DNA from: Dyella acidisoli
GTDB lineage: Bacteria; Pseudomonadota; Gammaproteobacteria; Xanthomonadales; Rhodanobacteraceae
DNA length: 64,000 nt
Direction: 5' to 3'
NCBI RefSeq assembly: GCF_030160295.1
Contig: NZ_BSOB01000006.1
Span: forward strand, 1 to 64,000
Both the position numbers and the translations under genes were made by a program. Below, piece by piece: positions 44,933-53,909 of the stretch. The notes below the pieces were generated by a model. The model saw only the letters and a program-made list of their open reading frames with translations, was not told the origin of the DNA and ran no database searches. The number at the start of each line of letters is the position of its first letter. Position 1 is the stretch's first letter.

Positions 44933-45241
44933 ATGGCGCTCAGCCCTCCCTACCGCAAGGCCCAACGCCTGCTGTCGGAATGGCTGGAAGCGGGCCGGAC
45001 AGCGCGCAGACAGGTGTTTGCGATCCGGACCGTCATTCCGACTCTGGATGCCAATGACAAGCATCGTCTATGCCGCTGGCTGGCCTGGTGGTGCGTGGCG
45101 GCCGGAGAAAGGGGTGAATGGTTGCTTGGGCGCATCAAACGACTGGATGCAGCACTGGGCATAAGCACCGAAATGGCGCTCGCGCACTTGCCTGTTGGGG
45201 TAGGTCTGAGCACCGTTCGCGATCATCGGAAAAGCGCGTAA
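44933..45241 (+). CDS. Hypothetical Trp-rich small protein
   Basis: 102 aa with five Trp clustered in two stretches (LLSEWLEAG, RWLAWWCVAAGERGEWLLG). Third codon positions are GC-rich, as in real genes of this window, but no clear ribosome-binding site precedes either possible start (44912 or 44933). It lies in the 577-base gap between TetR and the methyltransferase gene. I do not recognise a family; it may be spurious. Confidence 0.4.
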   Translation: MALSPPYRKAQRLLSEWLEAGRTARRQVFAIRTVIPTLDANDKHRLCRWLAWWCVAAGERGEWLLGRIKRLDAALGISTEMALAHLPVGVGLSTVRDHRKSA

Positions 45242-45403
45242 ATGTCCGCGGACACAGGACATTGCATGACTTACGTCAGGTCATCGCGATGACTTCCGGC
45301 ACTTCGTGCAAAGCATGTCGCACCGCAACCTTACCATTGTCGAAACAGGGTCTAAACGCTTATCCTTTTTGACCTTTTTTCGATCCACACAGGCTTGTTT
45401 TCC

Positions 45404-46063
45404 ATGGCGATGAACTTCGATCAGGCGCGTCAAAACATGGTTGAGAACCAGGTGCGCCCCTGGGAGGTGCTGGATGGTCGCGTACTTGACGTGCTGCGTC
45501 ACGTTCGCCGCGAGGATTTCGTCCCGTCCGCTCATCGCCAACTGGCCTTTGCTGATCTGAACCTGCCGCTCGGGCACGGCGAAATGATGATGAAGCCGGT
45601 GCTGGAAGGCCGCGTGCTGCAGGCACTGGAGCTGAAACCCGAAGACAGCGTGCTGGAAATCGGCACCGGCTCGGGCTTTCTCACCGCCTGCCTGGCCAAT
45701 CTCGCCGCGCAGGTCACCAGCGTGGACGTCCATGAGGACTTCACCGCGACCGCAGGCGAGCGCCTCAAGGCTGCCGGCATTGCCAACGTACAGCTCGTGA
45801 CGGGTGAGGCCGTGAACAGCTGGCAGCCGCAGGGCACGTTTGATGCTGTGGTTGTCACTGGCGCCGTCTACCGTATCCCCGATCGTTTCCTCGGCTGGCT
45901 CAAACCCGGCGGCCGGTTGCTCGCCATCCGTGGAGAGTCGCCGGTGCAGCAGGTAGTGGTGTTCACGCACGAAGGCAACGGCCGTTACCGCGAGGAAAGC
46001 TTGTTCGAGACGGATCTTCCCTATCTCGCGCACGCCGAACCTCCTCGCCGTTTCGTTTTTTGA
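45404..46063 (+). CDS. Protein-L-isoaspartate O-methyltransferase family protein
   Basis: 219 aa. Class I SAM methyltransferase with VLEIGTGSGFLTACLANLA (motif I, about residue 80), the PCMT-type N-terminus MNFDQARQNMVENQVRPW and REDFVPSAHRQLAFAD. Proteins of this branch sit directly upstream of tolC in Xanthomonadales and may act on another substrate than isoaspartate. The start is ATG at 45404, with 45410 also possible. tolC begins 29 bases after its stop, suggesting an operon. Confidence 0.85.
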   Translation: MAMNFDQARQNMVENQVRPWEVLDGRVLDVLRHVRREDFVPSAHRQLAFADLNLPLGHGEMMMKPVLEGRVLQALELKPEDSVLEIGTGSGFLTACLANLAAQVTSVDVHEDFTATAGERLKAAGIANVQLVTGEAVNSWQPQGTFDAVVVTGAVYRIPDRFLGWLKPGGRLLAIRGESPVQQVVVFTHEGNGRYREESLFETDLPYLAHAEPPRRFVF

Positions 46064-46092
46064 CCCCGATTTTCGAACCTACGAGGCAAACC

Positions 46093-47427
46093 ATGCGCTT
46101 GAAGCTTCTGACCCTTGCCCTGTCCCTGGCCGCAGTCTCCCTGCCCAGCTATGGCGAGGATTTGCTGGATGCATACCGTCAGGCGCGTGCAAACGATCCT
46201 GTGCTGGCACAGGCTGACGCTACTCGTCTTGCCGTCCACGAAGGTGTTCCGCAGGCGCGCGCGCTGTTGCTGCCGCAGATCAATGGCGGCATGAGTCTGC
46301 AGCAGACAAGCAGTACCGGCTACAACGCCGACCTCCACCGCGACCCAGGTCATGAGCGTACGCGCTCAATCTCGGCCAGCGTGGACCAGACCATCCTCAA
46401 CCTGTCCGACATTGCGAACCTGCAAGCTGCGCATTCGACCTCAGATTCACAGGAAAAAACCTATGAGGCCGCTGCGCAGGAATTATTCGTGCGCGTGGCC
46501 AGCGCCTACTTCACGGTGCTGAATGACGAAGAGCAGGTCGCCGTTGCGAAAGCAAACGAAGAAGCCTTTCGCGTTACCTACGACCAGGCAGAACAGCAAT
46601 ACAAGGTTGGCATTGCCGCCATCACCAACCTCTATCAGTCCAAGTCGTTATACGAAGCCGCCAAGGCGAACACCGTCACTATTGAGAACACGCTGGCCAA
46701 CGATCGCCAGGCGCTGAGCGTTATCACCGGCAAGCCGGTAGGTGATCTGAAGAAGCTGCGTCCTGACTTGCCGATGGATCCACCAGCGCCGGCCGATCCG
46801 CAGAACTGGGTGGACAGCGCCATGAAGAACAACCCCACCCTGGCCGCCGCACAACTCTCCGTGGATGCCGCGGAGCATTCCATCAACGCGGCGCGTGCCG
46901 GTCATTTGCCCACCATCAGTGCCAGCCTTACCCGCGCCAAGAGCACTGCGTGGCTGGAAAACGGCAGCGCCAACCAGATCGGCGCAACCGGCAACGGCCG
47001 CTGGGGCAACACCATCGGCTTGACGCTGTCGGTGCCAATTTTCTCTGGTGGCCTCACACAGTCGAAGGTGCGCCAGTCGATCGATCAGCGCGACGAAGCG
47101 CAGGATTCGCTGGAACTGACCCGTCGCCAGGTCACGCAGAACACGCTGAACTACTACAACTCGGTGATCGCTGGCATCAGCGAAGTGGAATCCGGTAAGG
47201 CAGCCGTGGAATCCGCACAGAAAGCCGTGGACGCCACCAAGGCCGGCTTCCAGGTGGGTACGCAGATCATCCTGGACGTGCTGACCTCCATTCAGACGCT
47301 GACCTCCGCACAAAGCACCTACTCCACCGCGCGCCATCAGCTAGTGCTCAATCGCCTGCTGCTGAAGCAATCGTCCGGCACCATCGGCTACGATGATATG
47401 GAGTACGTCAACTCACTGTTGCAGTGA
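46093..47427 (+). CDS. tolC: TolC-family outer-membrane efflux channel
   Basis: 444 aa with a signal peptide ending LPSYG (about residue 20). Two homologous halves each give a beta-barrel strand pair and long helices: DLLDAYRQARANDPVL and LRLLTP-like repeats such as WVDSAMKNNPTLAAAQ; the second barrel strand block is GNTIGLTLSVPIFSGG. It forms the trimeric exit duct for drug efflux and type I secretion. A clear terminator follows. It is probably co-transcribed with the methyltransferase gene. Confidence 0.93.
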   Translation: MRLKLLTLALSLAAVSLPSYGEDLLDAYRQARANDPVLAQADATRLAVHEGVPQARALLLPQINGGMSLQQTSSTGYNADLHRDPGHERTRSISASVDQTILNLSDIANLQAAHSTSDSQEKTYEAAAQELFVRVASAYFTVLNDEEQVAVAKANEEAFRVTYDQAEQQYKVGIAAITNLYQSKSLYEAAKANTVTIENTLANDRQALSVITGKPVGDLKKLRPDLPMDPPAPADPQNWVDSAMKNNPTLAAAQLSVDAAEHSINAARAGHLPTISASLTRAKSTAWLENGSANQIGATGNGRWGNTIGLTLSVPIFSGGLTQSKVRQSIDQRDEAQDSLELTRRQVTQNTLNYYNSVIAGISEVESGKAAVESAQKAVDATKAGFQVGTQIILDVLTSIQTLTSAQSTYSTARHQLVLNRLLLKQSSGTIGYDDMEYVNSLLQ

Positions 47428-47448
47428 TCGATGGTATCGATAGCAAAG

Positions 47449-47474
47449 AAGGCCAGGATTTCCTGGCCTTTTTT
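47449..47474 (+). terminator. Intrinsic terminator of tolC
   Basis: AAGGCCAGG (47449-47457) pairs with CCTGGCCTT (47462-47470) across four bases, followed by a T-run (TTTTTT). It lies 22 bases after the tolC stop. Confidence 0.9.
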
Positions 47475-47540
47475 ATGGCTCGAAGATTGGCAACGCATCC
47501 AATGCACTACCAACCCACCCGAAGAAAAAATCTGCGTGCG

Positions 47541-48806
47541 TTACTCCTGCAACATCCGATCAATCAACCGCATCACCCGCTCCACAGCGCCGCGTTCGCT
47601 ATCGAACACCACACGTGCCTGACATCCCATCTGCTTGCAGCTCGCTTCGTCCTGCAGCAGATCGAGCACTTCGGCACCCAACGCTTCGCTTTCCAGCACA
47701 CGCTTCGCGCCGCCGCCGCGAATGAGCGTCAAGGTGATTTCCTCGAAATTGAAGGTATGCGGCCCTACCAGCACAGGCCGAGATAGCGCCGCCGGCTCAA
47801 GCACATTGTGGCCACCGATCGGCACCAGGCTGCCGCCCACGAAGGCCACATCGGACGCTGCAAAGAACTGCATCAGCTCGCCCATCGTGTCGATCAGAAA
47901 AACCTGATGCGACTCACCCGGCACACGATCGGCGCTGCGCACGGCCATGGTGAAGCCCAGGCTGCGGACCGAATGTTCGACCAATCGAAAGCGCTCGGGA
48001 TGGCGTGGCGCGATCAGCAACAAGGCATCCGGGAGCCGCTTGAGCACTTCCAGGTGCGCTTCCAGCACCGCCAGCTCCTCGCCTTCATGCGTACTGGCGG
48101 CAATCCATACCGGCCGCAAGCGACCCCACTGTTGACGGAACGCCTCGCCAGCTTCCTGCGCACCTTCCGGTATGGGCATATCGAATTTCAGGTTGCCGCT
48201 GACGGTGACCAGTGCCGGATCGGCACCCAGCAACCGATAGCGCGCCGCGTCGGTGCGCGACTGCGCCGAAATATGCCGCACGCCACGCAACGCCGAGCGC
48301 AATAGTGCGCGCATCGGCGCATAACCACGCAGCGAGCGTCCGGACAGGCGTGCATTGACGATCATCAGCGGAATACCGCGCCGGTAACAGCCGAAATACA
48401 AGTTCGGCCATATTTCTGTCTCCACGATCAGCGCCAGGCGAGGCCGTACCTGTTTCAAGAAACGATGCACGGAAAATGGCAAGTCGTATGGCAGATACAC
48501 ATGAAACACGCTGTCGCCAAACAACTGTTGCACGCGCGCCGAACCGGTCGGCGTGACGGTGGTAACCACCAGCGGCGCATTCGGATAGTCATCGCGCAGC
48601 GCCTTGATCAGCGGCTCCGCCGCGTTCACCTCGCCCACCGATACCGCGTGCACCCAGATGCTGCCGCGCAGATCCGGTGCCTTGAAGATCCCGAAACGCT
48701 CCGGCCAGCGCTGGTGATAGTTGCCGTAACGCATCCCACGCGTCAGCAACCGCAGTACAAGCACCGGCGTGGCGAGGTACATCAGGAGGGTATAGAGATA
48801 GCGCAA
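47541..48806 (-). CDS. waaA: 3-deoxy-D-manno-octulosonic acid transferase
   Basis: 421 aa (E. coli WaaA 425). The start is TTG at 48806, which aligns with the family opening (RYLYTLLMYLATPVLVLRL); ggaatcgacg precedes it. A membrane-anchoring first helix is followed by the GT-B fold with HAVSVGEVNAAEPLI, IVETEIWPNLYFGC and VGGSLVPIGGHNVLEPAAL. It adds Kdo to lipid A at the inner membrane. It is divergent from the lipid A acyltransferase gene. Confidence 0.93.
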   Translation of the reverse strand: MRYLYTLLMYLATPVLVLRLLTRGMRYGNYHQRWPERFGIFKAPDLRGSIWVHAVSVGEVNAAEPLIKALRDDYPNAPLVVTTVTPTGSARVQQLFGDSVFHVYLPYDLPFSVHRFLKQVRPRLALIVETEIWPNLYFGCYRRGIPLMIVNARLSGRSLRGYAPMRALLRSALRGVRHISAQSRTDAARYRLLGADPALVTVSGNLKFDMPIPEGAQEAGEAFRQQWGRLRPVWIAASTHEGEELAVLEAHLEVLKRLPDALLLIAPRHPERFRLVEHSVRSLGFTMAVRSADRVPGESHQVFLIDTMGELMQFFAASDVAFVGGSLVPIGGHNVLEPAALSRPVLVGPHTFNFEEITLTLIRGGGAKRVLESEALGAEVLDLLQDEASCKQMGCQARVVFDSERGAVERVMRLIDRMLQE

Positions 48807-48902
48807 CGTCGATTCCTGTCCGGAACGCGGAAGTATACGGGGCACAACGCCCCCCTCCCCAAAGAGGAGGGAACCGACGCGTGTGCCGCTACAATGACCC
48901 GA

Positions 48903-49829
48903 ATGCCCGGAACACCTTATCCCCCTTTCACCCGCTCCCTGCTCGCACCACGCCTCTGGCCCGCCTGGGTCGGCGTGGGTGTGATGAAGCTCGTCGCCAT
49001 GTTGCCGTTCCCGGTGTTGATGGGCATTGGGCGTGCGCTGGGCTGGATGATCGAGCGCTTTCCCTCGCCCCGGCGCAAGGTGGCGGCCACCAATGTCGCG
49101 TTGTGCTTTCCGGAGCTGGATGCAAAGGCGCAGGCGGCGCTGGTAGATGCCCATCTGCGCGACATCGGCTTGATGCTGATCGAATTCGCCCTGGGCTGGA
49201 TGGGCTCGGATCGCGCCATCCGAAAAATACCGGTCACCATCGAAGGACTGGAACATCTCGAAGCCGCGCACGCCGACGGGCGTGGTGTGCTCCTGGTCGG
49301 CGGACATTTCTCGCATCTGGAACTGTGCGCGCGATTGGTTTCGCAGCGCATCCGCATTGCCGGCATGTACCGGCGCATGGACAACGCCGCGTTCGAATGG
49401 ACTGTGCTACGCGCACGCCTGGGCTACGCGCGCGCCATGTTCGACAAGGACGACATCCGCGGCACAGTGAAATACCTGCGTAGCGGCGGCACGTTGTGGT
49501 ACGCGCCCGACCAGGACATGCGCAGCAAGGACAACGCCTTCGTGCCGTTCTTCGGCGTAATTGCCGCCACCATCACTGGCACCCACCATCTCGCGCGCCT
49601 GTCCCGTTCCGTTGTCGTGCCGTTCTTCCACCGCCGACTGCCGGGTAGCCAGGGCTATGTCTTGCGCCTGGGCGCGCCGCTGGAAAACATGCCCAGCGCA
49701 GATGCAGAGGCCGATACCGCACGCGTCAATCACTGCATCGAAGACATGGTGCGAGAAGCGCCAGAGCAGTATCTGTGGGTGCACAAGCGCTTCAAGACAC
49801 GTCCCGAAGGCGCCCCCCCGATCTACTGA
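48903..49829 (+). CDS. Lipid A biosynthesis late acyltransferase (LpxL/LpxM-like)
   Basis: 308 aa. One N-terminal membrane segment and the acyltransferase motif GGHFSHLELCARL (H-x4-E) are followed by LWYAPDQDMRSKDNAFVPFFG and VVPFFHRRLPG. The family transfers a secondary acyl chain from acyl-ACP to Kdo-lipid A, matching the adjacent waaA. An ATG at 48894 is also in frame. It lies head-to-head with waaA and 68 bases upstream of the polysaccharide deacetylase gene. Confidence 0.9.
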   Translation: MPGTPYPPFTRSLLAPRLWPAWVGVGVMKLVAMLPFPVLMGIGRALGWMIERFPSPRRKVAATNVALCFPELDAKAQAALVDAHLRDIGLMLIEFALGWMGSDRAIRKIPVTIEGLEHLEAAHADGRGVLLVGGHFSHLELCARLVSQRIRIAGMYRRMDNAAFEWTVLRARLGYARAMFDKDDIRGTVKYLRSGGTLWYAPDQDMRSKDNAFVPFFGVIAATITGTHHLARLSRSVVVPFFHRRLPGSQGYVLRLGAPLENMPSADAEADTARVNHCIEDMVREAPEQYLWVHKRFKTRPEGAPPIY

Positions 49830-49897
49830 CAGGCCTGCGCCAACCTACGGGGGCCGTCCAATGCGACAATGGCGCGAGCCTATGCTTCACCGAGCCC

Positions 49898-50647
49898 ATG
49901 TCCGCCTATCCCATCTTCATGTACCACAACGTTGCCCAGGCACCGCGCGACCTTAAGCGCTGGCGCAGCCTGTACGTGAGTCCGGGCGCGTTCGCGCGGC
50001 AGATGTGGTTGCTCAAGCGACTCGGCTACACCGGCCTTTCGATGTCCGACGCGATGCCGTATCTGCGTGGCGACAAACAAGGCCGCATCGCGGTGATCAC
50101 GCTGGACGACGGTTACGTCGACAATCTCGAATCCGCGTTGCCGGCACTGCAGCGCTATGGCTTTACTGCCACGTGCTACGTAGTGAGCGGCAGCATCGGC
50201 CGCTACAACAACTGGGATGCAGAAAAACTCGGCATCCAAAAGCCCTTGATGACACCGGCACAATTGCGCACGTGGCACGAGGGCGGCATGGAGATCGGTG
50301 CACACACGCGCAGCCATCCGCATCTCACCCAGTGCAGCGATGCGCAGCTGCACCACGAGATCGCCGGCAGCAAGGCCGATCTGGAAGATGTGCTTGGCGC
50401 ACCCATCACGCAATTTTGCTATCCCTATGGCGACATGGACGATCGCGTGGCCGAGGTCACGCGCGCATCGGGTTATGACGCCGCCACCACAACTCAACGC
50501 GGACGCGCAACCACCGGCATGAACCTGTGGCGCCTGCCGCGCGTACAAGTTGCGCGCCATCATGTGCTGCCGCAATTTGCCATGCGCGCATTCACCCAAT
50601 ACGAAGACAAGCGCGGCCAAAACGGGCACTCGAGCGACTACGCATGA
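49898..50647 (+). CDS. Polysaccharide deacetylase family protein
   Basis: 249 aa, NodB-homology domain. FMYHNVA at the start, the metal triad TLDDGYVDN and HTRSHPHLT, then CYPYGDMDDRVAEV. It would remove acetyl groups from a surface sugar. No signal peptide is evident, so it may act on a lipid-linked or cytoplasmic-side precursor. It overlaps the next glycosyltransferase gene by 4 bases (ATGA) and belongs to the LPS/surface-glycan set. Confidence 0.87.
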   Translation: MSAYPIFMYHNVAQAPRDLKRWRSLYVSPGAFARQMWLLKRLGYTGLSMSDAMPYLRGDKQGRIAVITLDDGYVDNLESALPALQRYGFTATCYVVSGSIGRYNNWDAEKLGIQKPLMTPAQLRTWHEGGMEIGAHTRSHPHLTQCSDAQLHHEIAGSKADLEDVLGAPITQFCYPYGDMDDRVAEVTRASGYDAATTTQRGRATTGMNLWRLPRVQVARHHVLPQFAMRAFTQYEDKRGQNGHSSDYA

Positions 50648-51720
50648 AATTTCTTTTCGTCGGCACCAATCCGGAAAACACCGGAGCGGCCACGCACTTC
50701 GTGGCGCTCGCGCAGGCGATGGTGGAAGCAGGTCATCAGGTCAGTGCCGTGGTGTACCCGAACGGCTTGATCGCCAACGCGCTGGCCAAATCCGGCGTGA
50801 AGCTCTATCTCGCGAAATTCCGCAACGTGTTCGACTTGCGCGGCTATTTCGCCACGTTCAAGGCCGCACGCGATCTGCAACCGGACTGGCTGGTGGGCAA
50901 CTTCGGCAAGGAATACTGGCCGCTGATCCTGATGAGCCGCTTGCTGAGCGTGCCCGTAGCACTGTTCCGTCATCGCACACCGCCGATGGGAAAGGTGTCG
51001 GGTTATTTGGTTCCGCGTCTTGCACAACGGTTCTTCGCTGTTTCCGCCCACGCACGGCAGGCGTATCTTGGACGCGGCGTGCCACCGCAGCTGGTGCGCG
51101 TGCTGTACAACCCGGTGAACATGGAGTGGTGCAAGCCTGACGCGCAGCGTCGCAGCGAAATCCTGCACCAACTTGGCATTCCACAGGACGCGATCGTGCT
51201 CGGCTACTTTGGCCGCATCCATCACAGCAAGGGCATTTTTAGTTTGCTGGAAGCACTCGATGGCGCGATGGGACAGGAGTCGCGCCTGCATTGCTTATGG
51301 CTCGGCCACGGCCCAGACACGCAACAACTCGGTGAGCGCATCGAAGCCGGTACCTTTGCGCACCGTCACCACATGCTCGGCTGGATCGACGACGTGCACC
51401 CGTACTACAGCGCGATCTCGATGCTGGCTTTTCCCTCCATCGCGACAGAGACCTTCGGCCGCGTGTCGGTGGAAGCGCAGGCAGCCTGCGCGCCGGTGCT
51501 GGGCAGCAATATCGGCGGCGTACCCGAAACACTCTCTCCCAACGTTACGGGCCTGCTGTTGCCACCCGGCAATGCGGGGGCGTGGCGCAACGCCATCCTC
51601 AAACTATGCGAGCCGGAAGTGCGTGAACCGATGGGCGTTGCGGCGCGCGATTTTATTGATCGGCATTTCAGCACGCGCGTGATTGCGGATGAGTTTGTGC
51701 GTATTTTGAGTGATGGCTAG
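50644..51720 (+). CDS. Glycosyltransferase, GT4 family
   Basis: 358 aa, GT-B fold. The N-terminal half opens MKFLFVGTNPENTGAATHFVALA; the C-terminal donor-binding half has VLGYFGRIHHSKGIFSLLEAL and the E-x7-E motif in TETFGRVSVEAQAACAPVLG. It adds a sugar to a surface glycan; acceptor and donor unknown. ATGA overlap with the deacetylase gene implies coupling. It converges on the GT2 gene across a repeat-rich gap. Confidence 0.88.
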   Translation: MKFLFVGTNPENTGAATHFVALAQAMVEAGHQVSAVVYPNGLIANALAKSGVKLYLAKFRNVFDLRGYFATFKAARDLQPDWLVGNFGKEYWPLILMSRLLSVPVALFRHRTPPMGKVSGYLVPRLAQRFFAVSAHARQAYLGRGVPPQLVRVLYNPVNMEWCKPDAQRRSEILHQLGIPQDAIVLGYFGRIHHSKGIFSLLEALDGAMGQESRLHCLWLGHGPDTQQLGERIEAGTFAHRHHMLGWIDDVHPYYSAISMLAFPSIATETFGRVSVEAQAACAPVLGSNIGGVPETLSPNVTGLLLPPGNAGAWRNAILKLCEPEVREPMGVAARDFIDRHFSTRVIADEFVRILSDG

Positions 51721-51726
51721 CACGCC

Positions 51727-51866
51727 CTGCTCCCTCTCCCCTCCGGGGAGAGGGTTGGGGTGAGGGGTCAACCCCACGACTAACTTGTATTCGAAGCACG
51801 CGCTGACGTGAGATGGCGGCAAGGGTGCCCCCTCACCTCAATCCTCTCCCCGATGGGGAGAGGAAG
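51727..51866. repeat. Inverted pair of ctctccc/gggagag repeats
   Basis: Copy one at about 51727-51768 (CTCCCTCTCCCCTCCGGGGAGAGGG-type hairpin with a gttggggtgagggg tail) and copy two at about 51829-51866 in inverse orientation lie between convergent glycosyltransferase genes. The second runs into the 3' end of the GT2 gene, which explains its odd C-terminal RRSASSPHRGED. Confidence 0.65.
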
Positions 51867-52623
51867 CAGAGCGTCTAGCTCTGCGTGCTTCGTGCAACTT
51901 CGCGTACTTGAGAAATACATAAAACGCACCGAGCATGCTCGCGATAAACCCCGCCCACCCACTCAAGAAATACCGCTTCAACACAAACTGCCGCAGAAAG
52001 AACAACGGCGGATAGATCACCATGCGCACGCCGGTAAAGCGCTGCCCACGTCGCAATTTGTGCGCCACCATCCCGCTGCTGTAGCGATTGATCTTCTCCA
52101 CACGCGTAGCGATATCGCCGTCGCCATTGTTGACGAAGTCGGCGCCCCATAGCGTCTTTACCGGGCCACGCACTTCTACTGCGGAATGCACTTCGACATC
52201 GTTCATGCCGCCATGCTTGCGGTTGAACAGGCGAAGATGGCCGTTGCGATGGCTCAAGCGATGCTGCACGGTCCAGAACATGCGCTCGCGGCGCGGCAAC
52301 CGAAAACCGGCATGCCGGGGATCGTCCAGCGCGCGTTCGATGATGGCACGCGTGCCGGGCGAAAGGATTTCATCCGCGTCCAGATTCAGGACCCAATCGT
52401 TGCGCGCCAACTCATACGCGCGCTGCTTCTGCGGGCCGTAGTCGTCGAACGGATGCACTTCCACCCGCGCGCCATGCATGCGTGCAATCGCCACGGTGCT
52501 ATCGGTGGAGCCGGAATCAAGCACGACAATTTCATCGGCCCAATCCACCTCGCGCAGGCAGGCATCCAGCGTGTCGGCGTTGTTATAGGTGATCAGCACC
52601 ACCGAAAGCGGCTCACGCACCAT
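51838..52623 (-). CDS. Glycosyltransferase family 2 (WaaE/KdtX-like)
   Basis: 261 aa, GT-A fold. LSVVLITYNNADTLDACL, DEIVVLDSGSTDSTV and the metal-binding LNLDADEILSP are followed by the WaaE-type RKHGGMNDVEVHSAV and two C-terminal membrane segments (FFLRQFVLKRYFLSGWAGF). Likely a glucosyltransferase for the LPS core. It overlaps the O-antigen ligase gene by 11 bases. Its extreme C-terminus is encoded by a dispersed repeat. Confidence 0.88.
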   Translation of the reverse strand: MVREPLSVVLITYNNADTLDACLREVDWADEIVVLDSGSTDSTVAIARMHGARVEVHPFDDYGPQKQRAYELARNDWVLNLDADEILSPGTRAIIERALDDPRHAGFRLPRRERMFWTVQHRLSHRNGHLRLFNRKHGGMNDVEVHSAVEVRGPVKTLWGADFVNNGDGDIATRVEKINRYSSGMVAHKLRRGQRFTGVRMVIYPPLFFLRQFVLKRYFLSGWAGFIASMLGAFYVFLKYAKLHEARRARRSASSPHRGED

Positions 52624-53872
52624 CGTGCTCTACCCTCGTAACTGCAAACAGCACTGCACACCATAGCCCCAGCAGCCAGGCGAACAACAGCCCCCACCAT
52701 GCGGAATAGAAGGCCAAATGCGAATTGAACGGAAACAGCATCGCAGCCAATGACACCGTGACCGGAAAGGCCACCGCACGACCGATGTCGCCAGCATGTC
52801 GCCACGTGCGGAAAGCGATCGCGACACCGATCAGCCATAACAGCGCACCCACAACACCCGTTTCGGTCAGGACTTCCATCATCAGCTGATGTGCATGGCA
52901 AGCGCCCATGCCATCACCGCAATTCTCCGCCACCATAAAGTGATCGTTCGCGGGTGCGTAGTGCGGATATGCGTAGCGGAATCCACGCACGCCTACGCCC
53001 AGGAATGGATGCGCTTCGATCATGCGCAAACCGGTGTGCCAGATATCGATACGTCCGGTCGTCGCTTCGTTGATGGATTGCTCGCTGCCGCTCAAGACCA
53101 TCAGGGTGCGCTGCATTCGCGTCTCGAAACGCGTGGACGTCTTCCAGGCAATACCACCCGCGATCGCCAGCACTACCGCAGCTGCCGCGCAGACGGCAGC
53201 AAAGCGCGCGAACGAGCCGGCTTCGCGCCATAGGAATACCAACGTCACTAATCCAAATGCGATCCATGCAGAACGCGATCCGCTCAGCATCACCGGCCCG
53301 AGCAACAGCACGAAACCGACGATCAGCCCACGCAAGCCCCAGCGCTTCCGCGCCGACCACAGCGCGAATGGCGACAACACCGCCAGTGTGGGCCCCAGCT
53401 TGGGATCATCCGCACCGAATATGCCTGAAATGCGTTCCGGTTCGGCATGCCCGCGCAAACTCCAGCCGGTAAGCATCTGCATCCATGCATCCAGCACCCA
53501 GAAGGCAATCACCACGGCAACGGCGAAATAGAACCCGTGTACGCGCTGTTCACCACGCAACACATGGCAGGCATAAAGCCCCAGAGGTAGATAACGCAGC
53601 AAAGCCAGCACTGTTCCCCAGCTTTTACCGGGAGCCACGGCCACAAACGAAGACAGCAAAGCGGCACCGATATAGCACGCCAGCAACGCCAACAGCAGGC
53701 GCGCGGAAGGCTGTTTCAATTCCGCCGCAATACCACGTCGCCACGCGATCGCCAGGCTGATCAGGCACAGCAAGGTACCTAGTTCGGCGCTGCGCCCGAA
53801 CGGCAGCAACGCGGCCACCAGCCACAATGGCAGCAAAGGCGAACGTAGAAGGCTTTTCAGGGAGAAGTGCAT
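52613..53872 (-). CDS. O-antigen ligase family protein
   Basis: 419 aa, about twelve membrane helices and a periplasmic loop near residues 280-330 (GLRMIEAHPFLGVGVRGFRYAYPHY, CHAHQLMMEVLTETG), characteristic of the Wzy_C/WaaL family. The family joins O-antigen from its lipid carrier to the lipid A-core. The conserved LSGSRSAWIAF segment is present. It lies downstream of a GT4 gene and overlaps the GT2 gene, so the three form one minus-strand LPS operon. Confidence 0.9.
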   Translation of the reverse strand: MHFSLKSLLRSPLLPLWLVAALLPFGRSAELGTLLCLISLAIAWRRGIAAELKQPSARLLLALLACYIGAALLSSFVAVAPGKSWGTVLALLRYLPLGLYACHVLRGEQRVHGFYFAVAVVIAFWVLDAWMQMLTGWSLRGHAEPERISGIFGADDPKLGPTLAVLSPFALWSARKRWGLRGLIVGFVLLLGPVMLSGSRSAWIAFGLVTLVFLWREAGSFARFAAVCAAAAVVLAIAGGIAWKTSTRFETRMQRTLMVLSGSEQSINEATTGRIDIWHTGLRMIEAHPFLGVGVRGFRYAYPHYAPANDHFMVAENCGDGMGACHAHQLMMEVLTETGVVGALLWLIGVAIAFRTWRHAGDIGRAVAFPVTVSLAAMLFPFNSHLAFYSAWWGLLFAWLLGLWCAVLFAVTRVEHDGA

Positions 53873-53909
53873 GCCGGATCCGAAACGACCATCCGGGCAT
53901 TGTAAGAGC

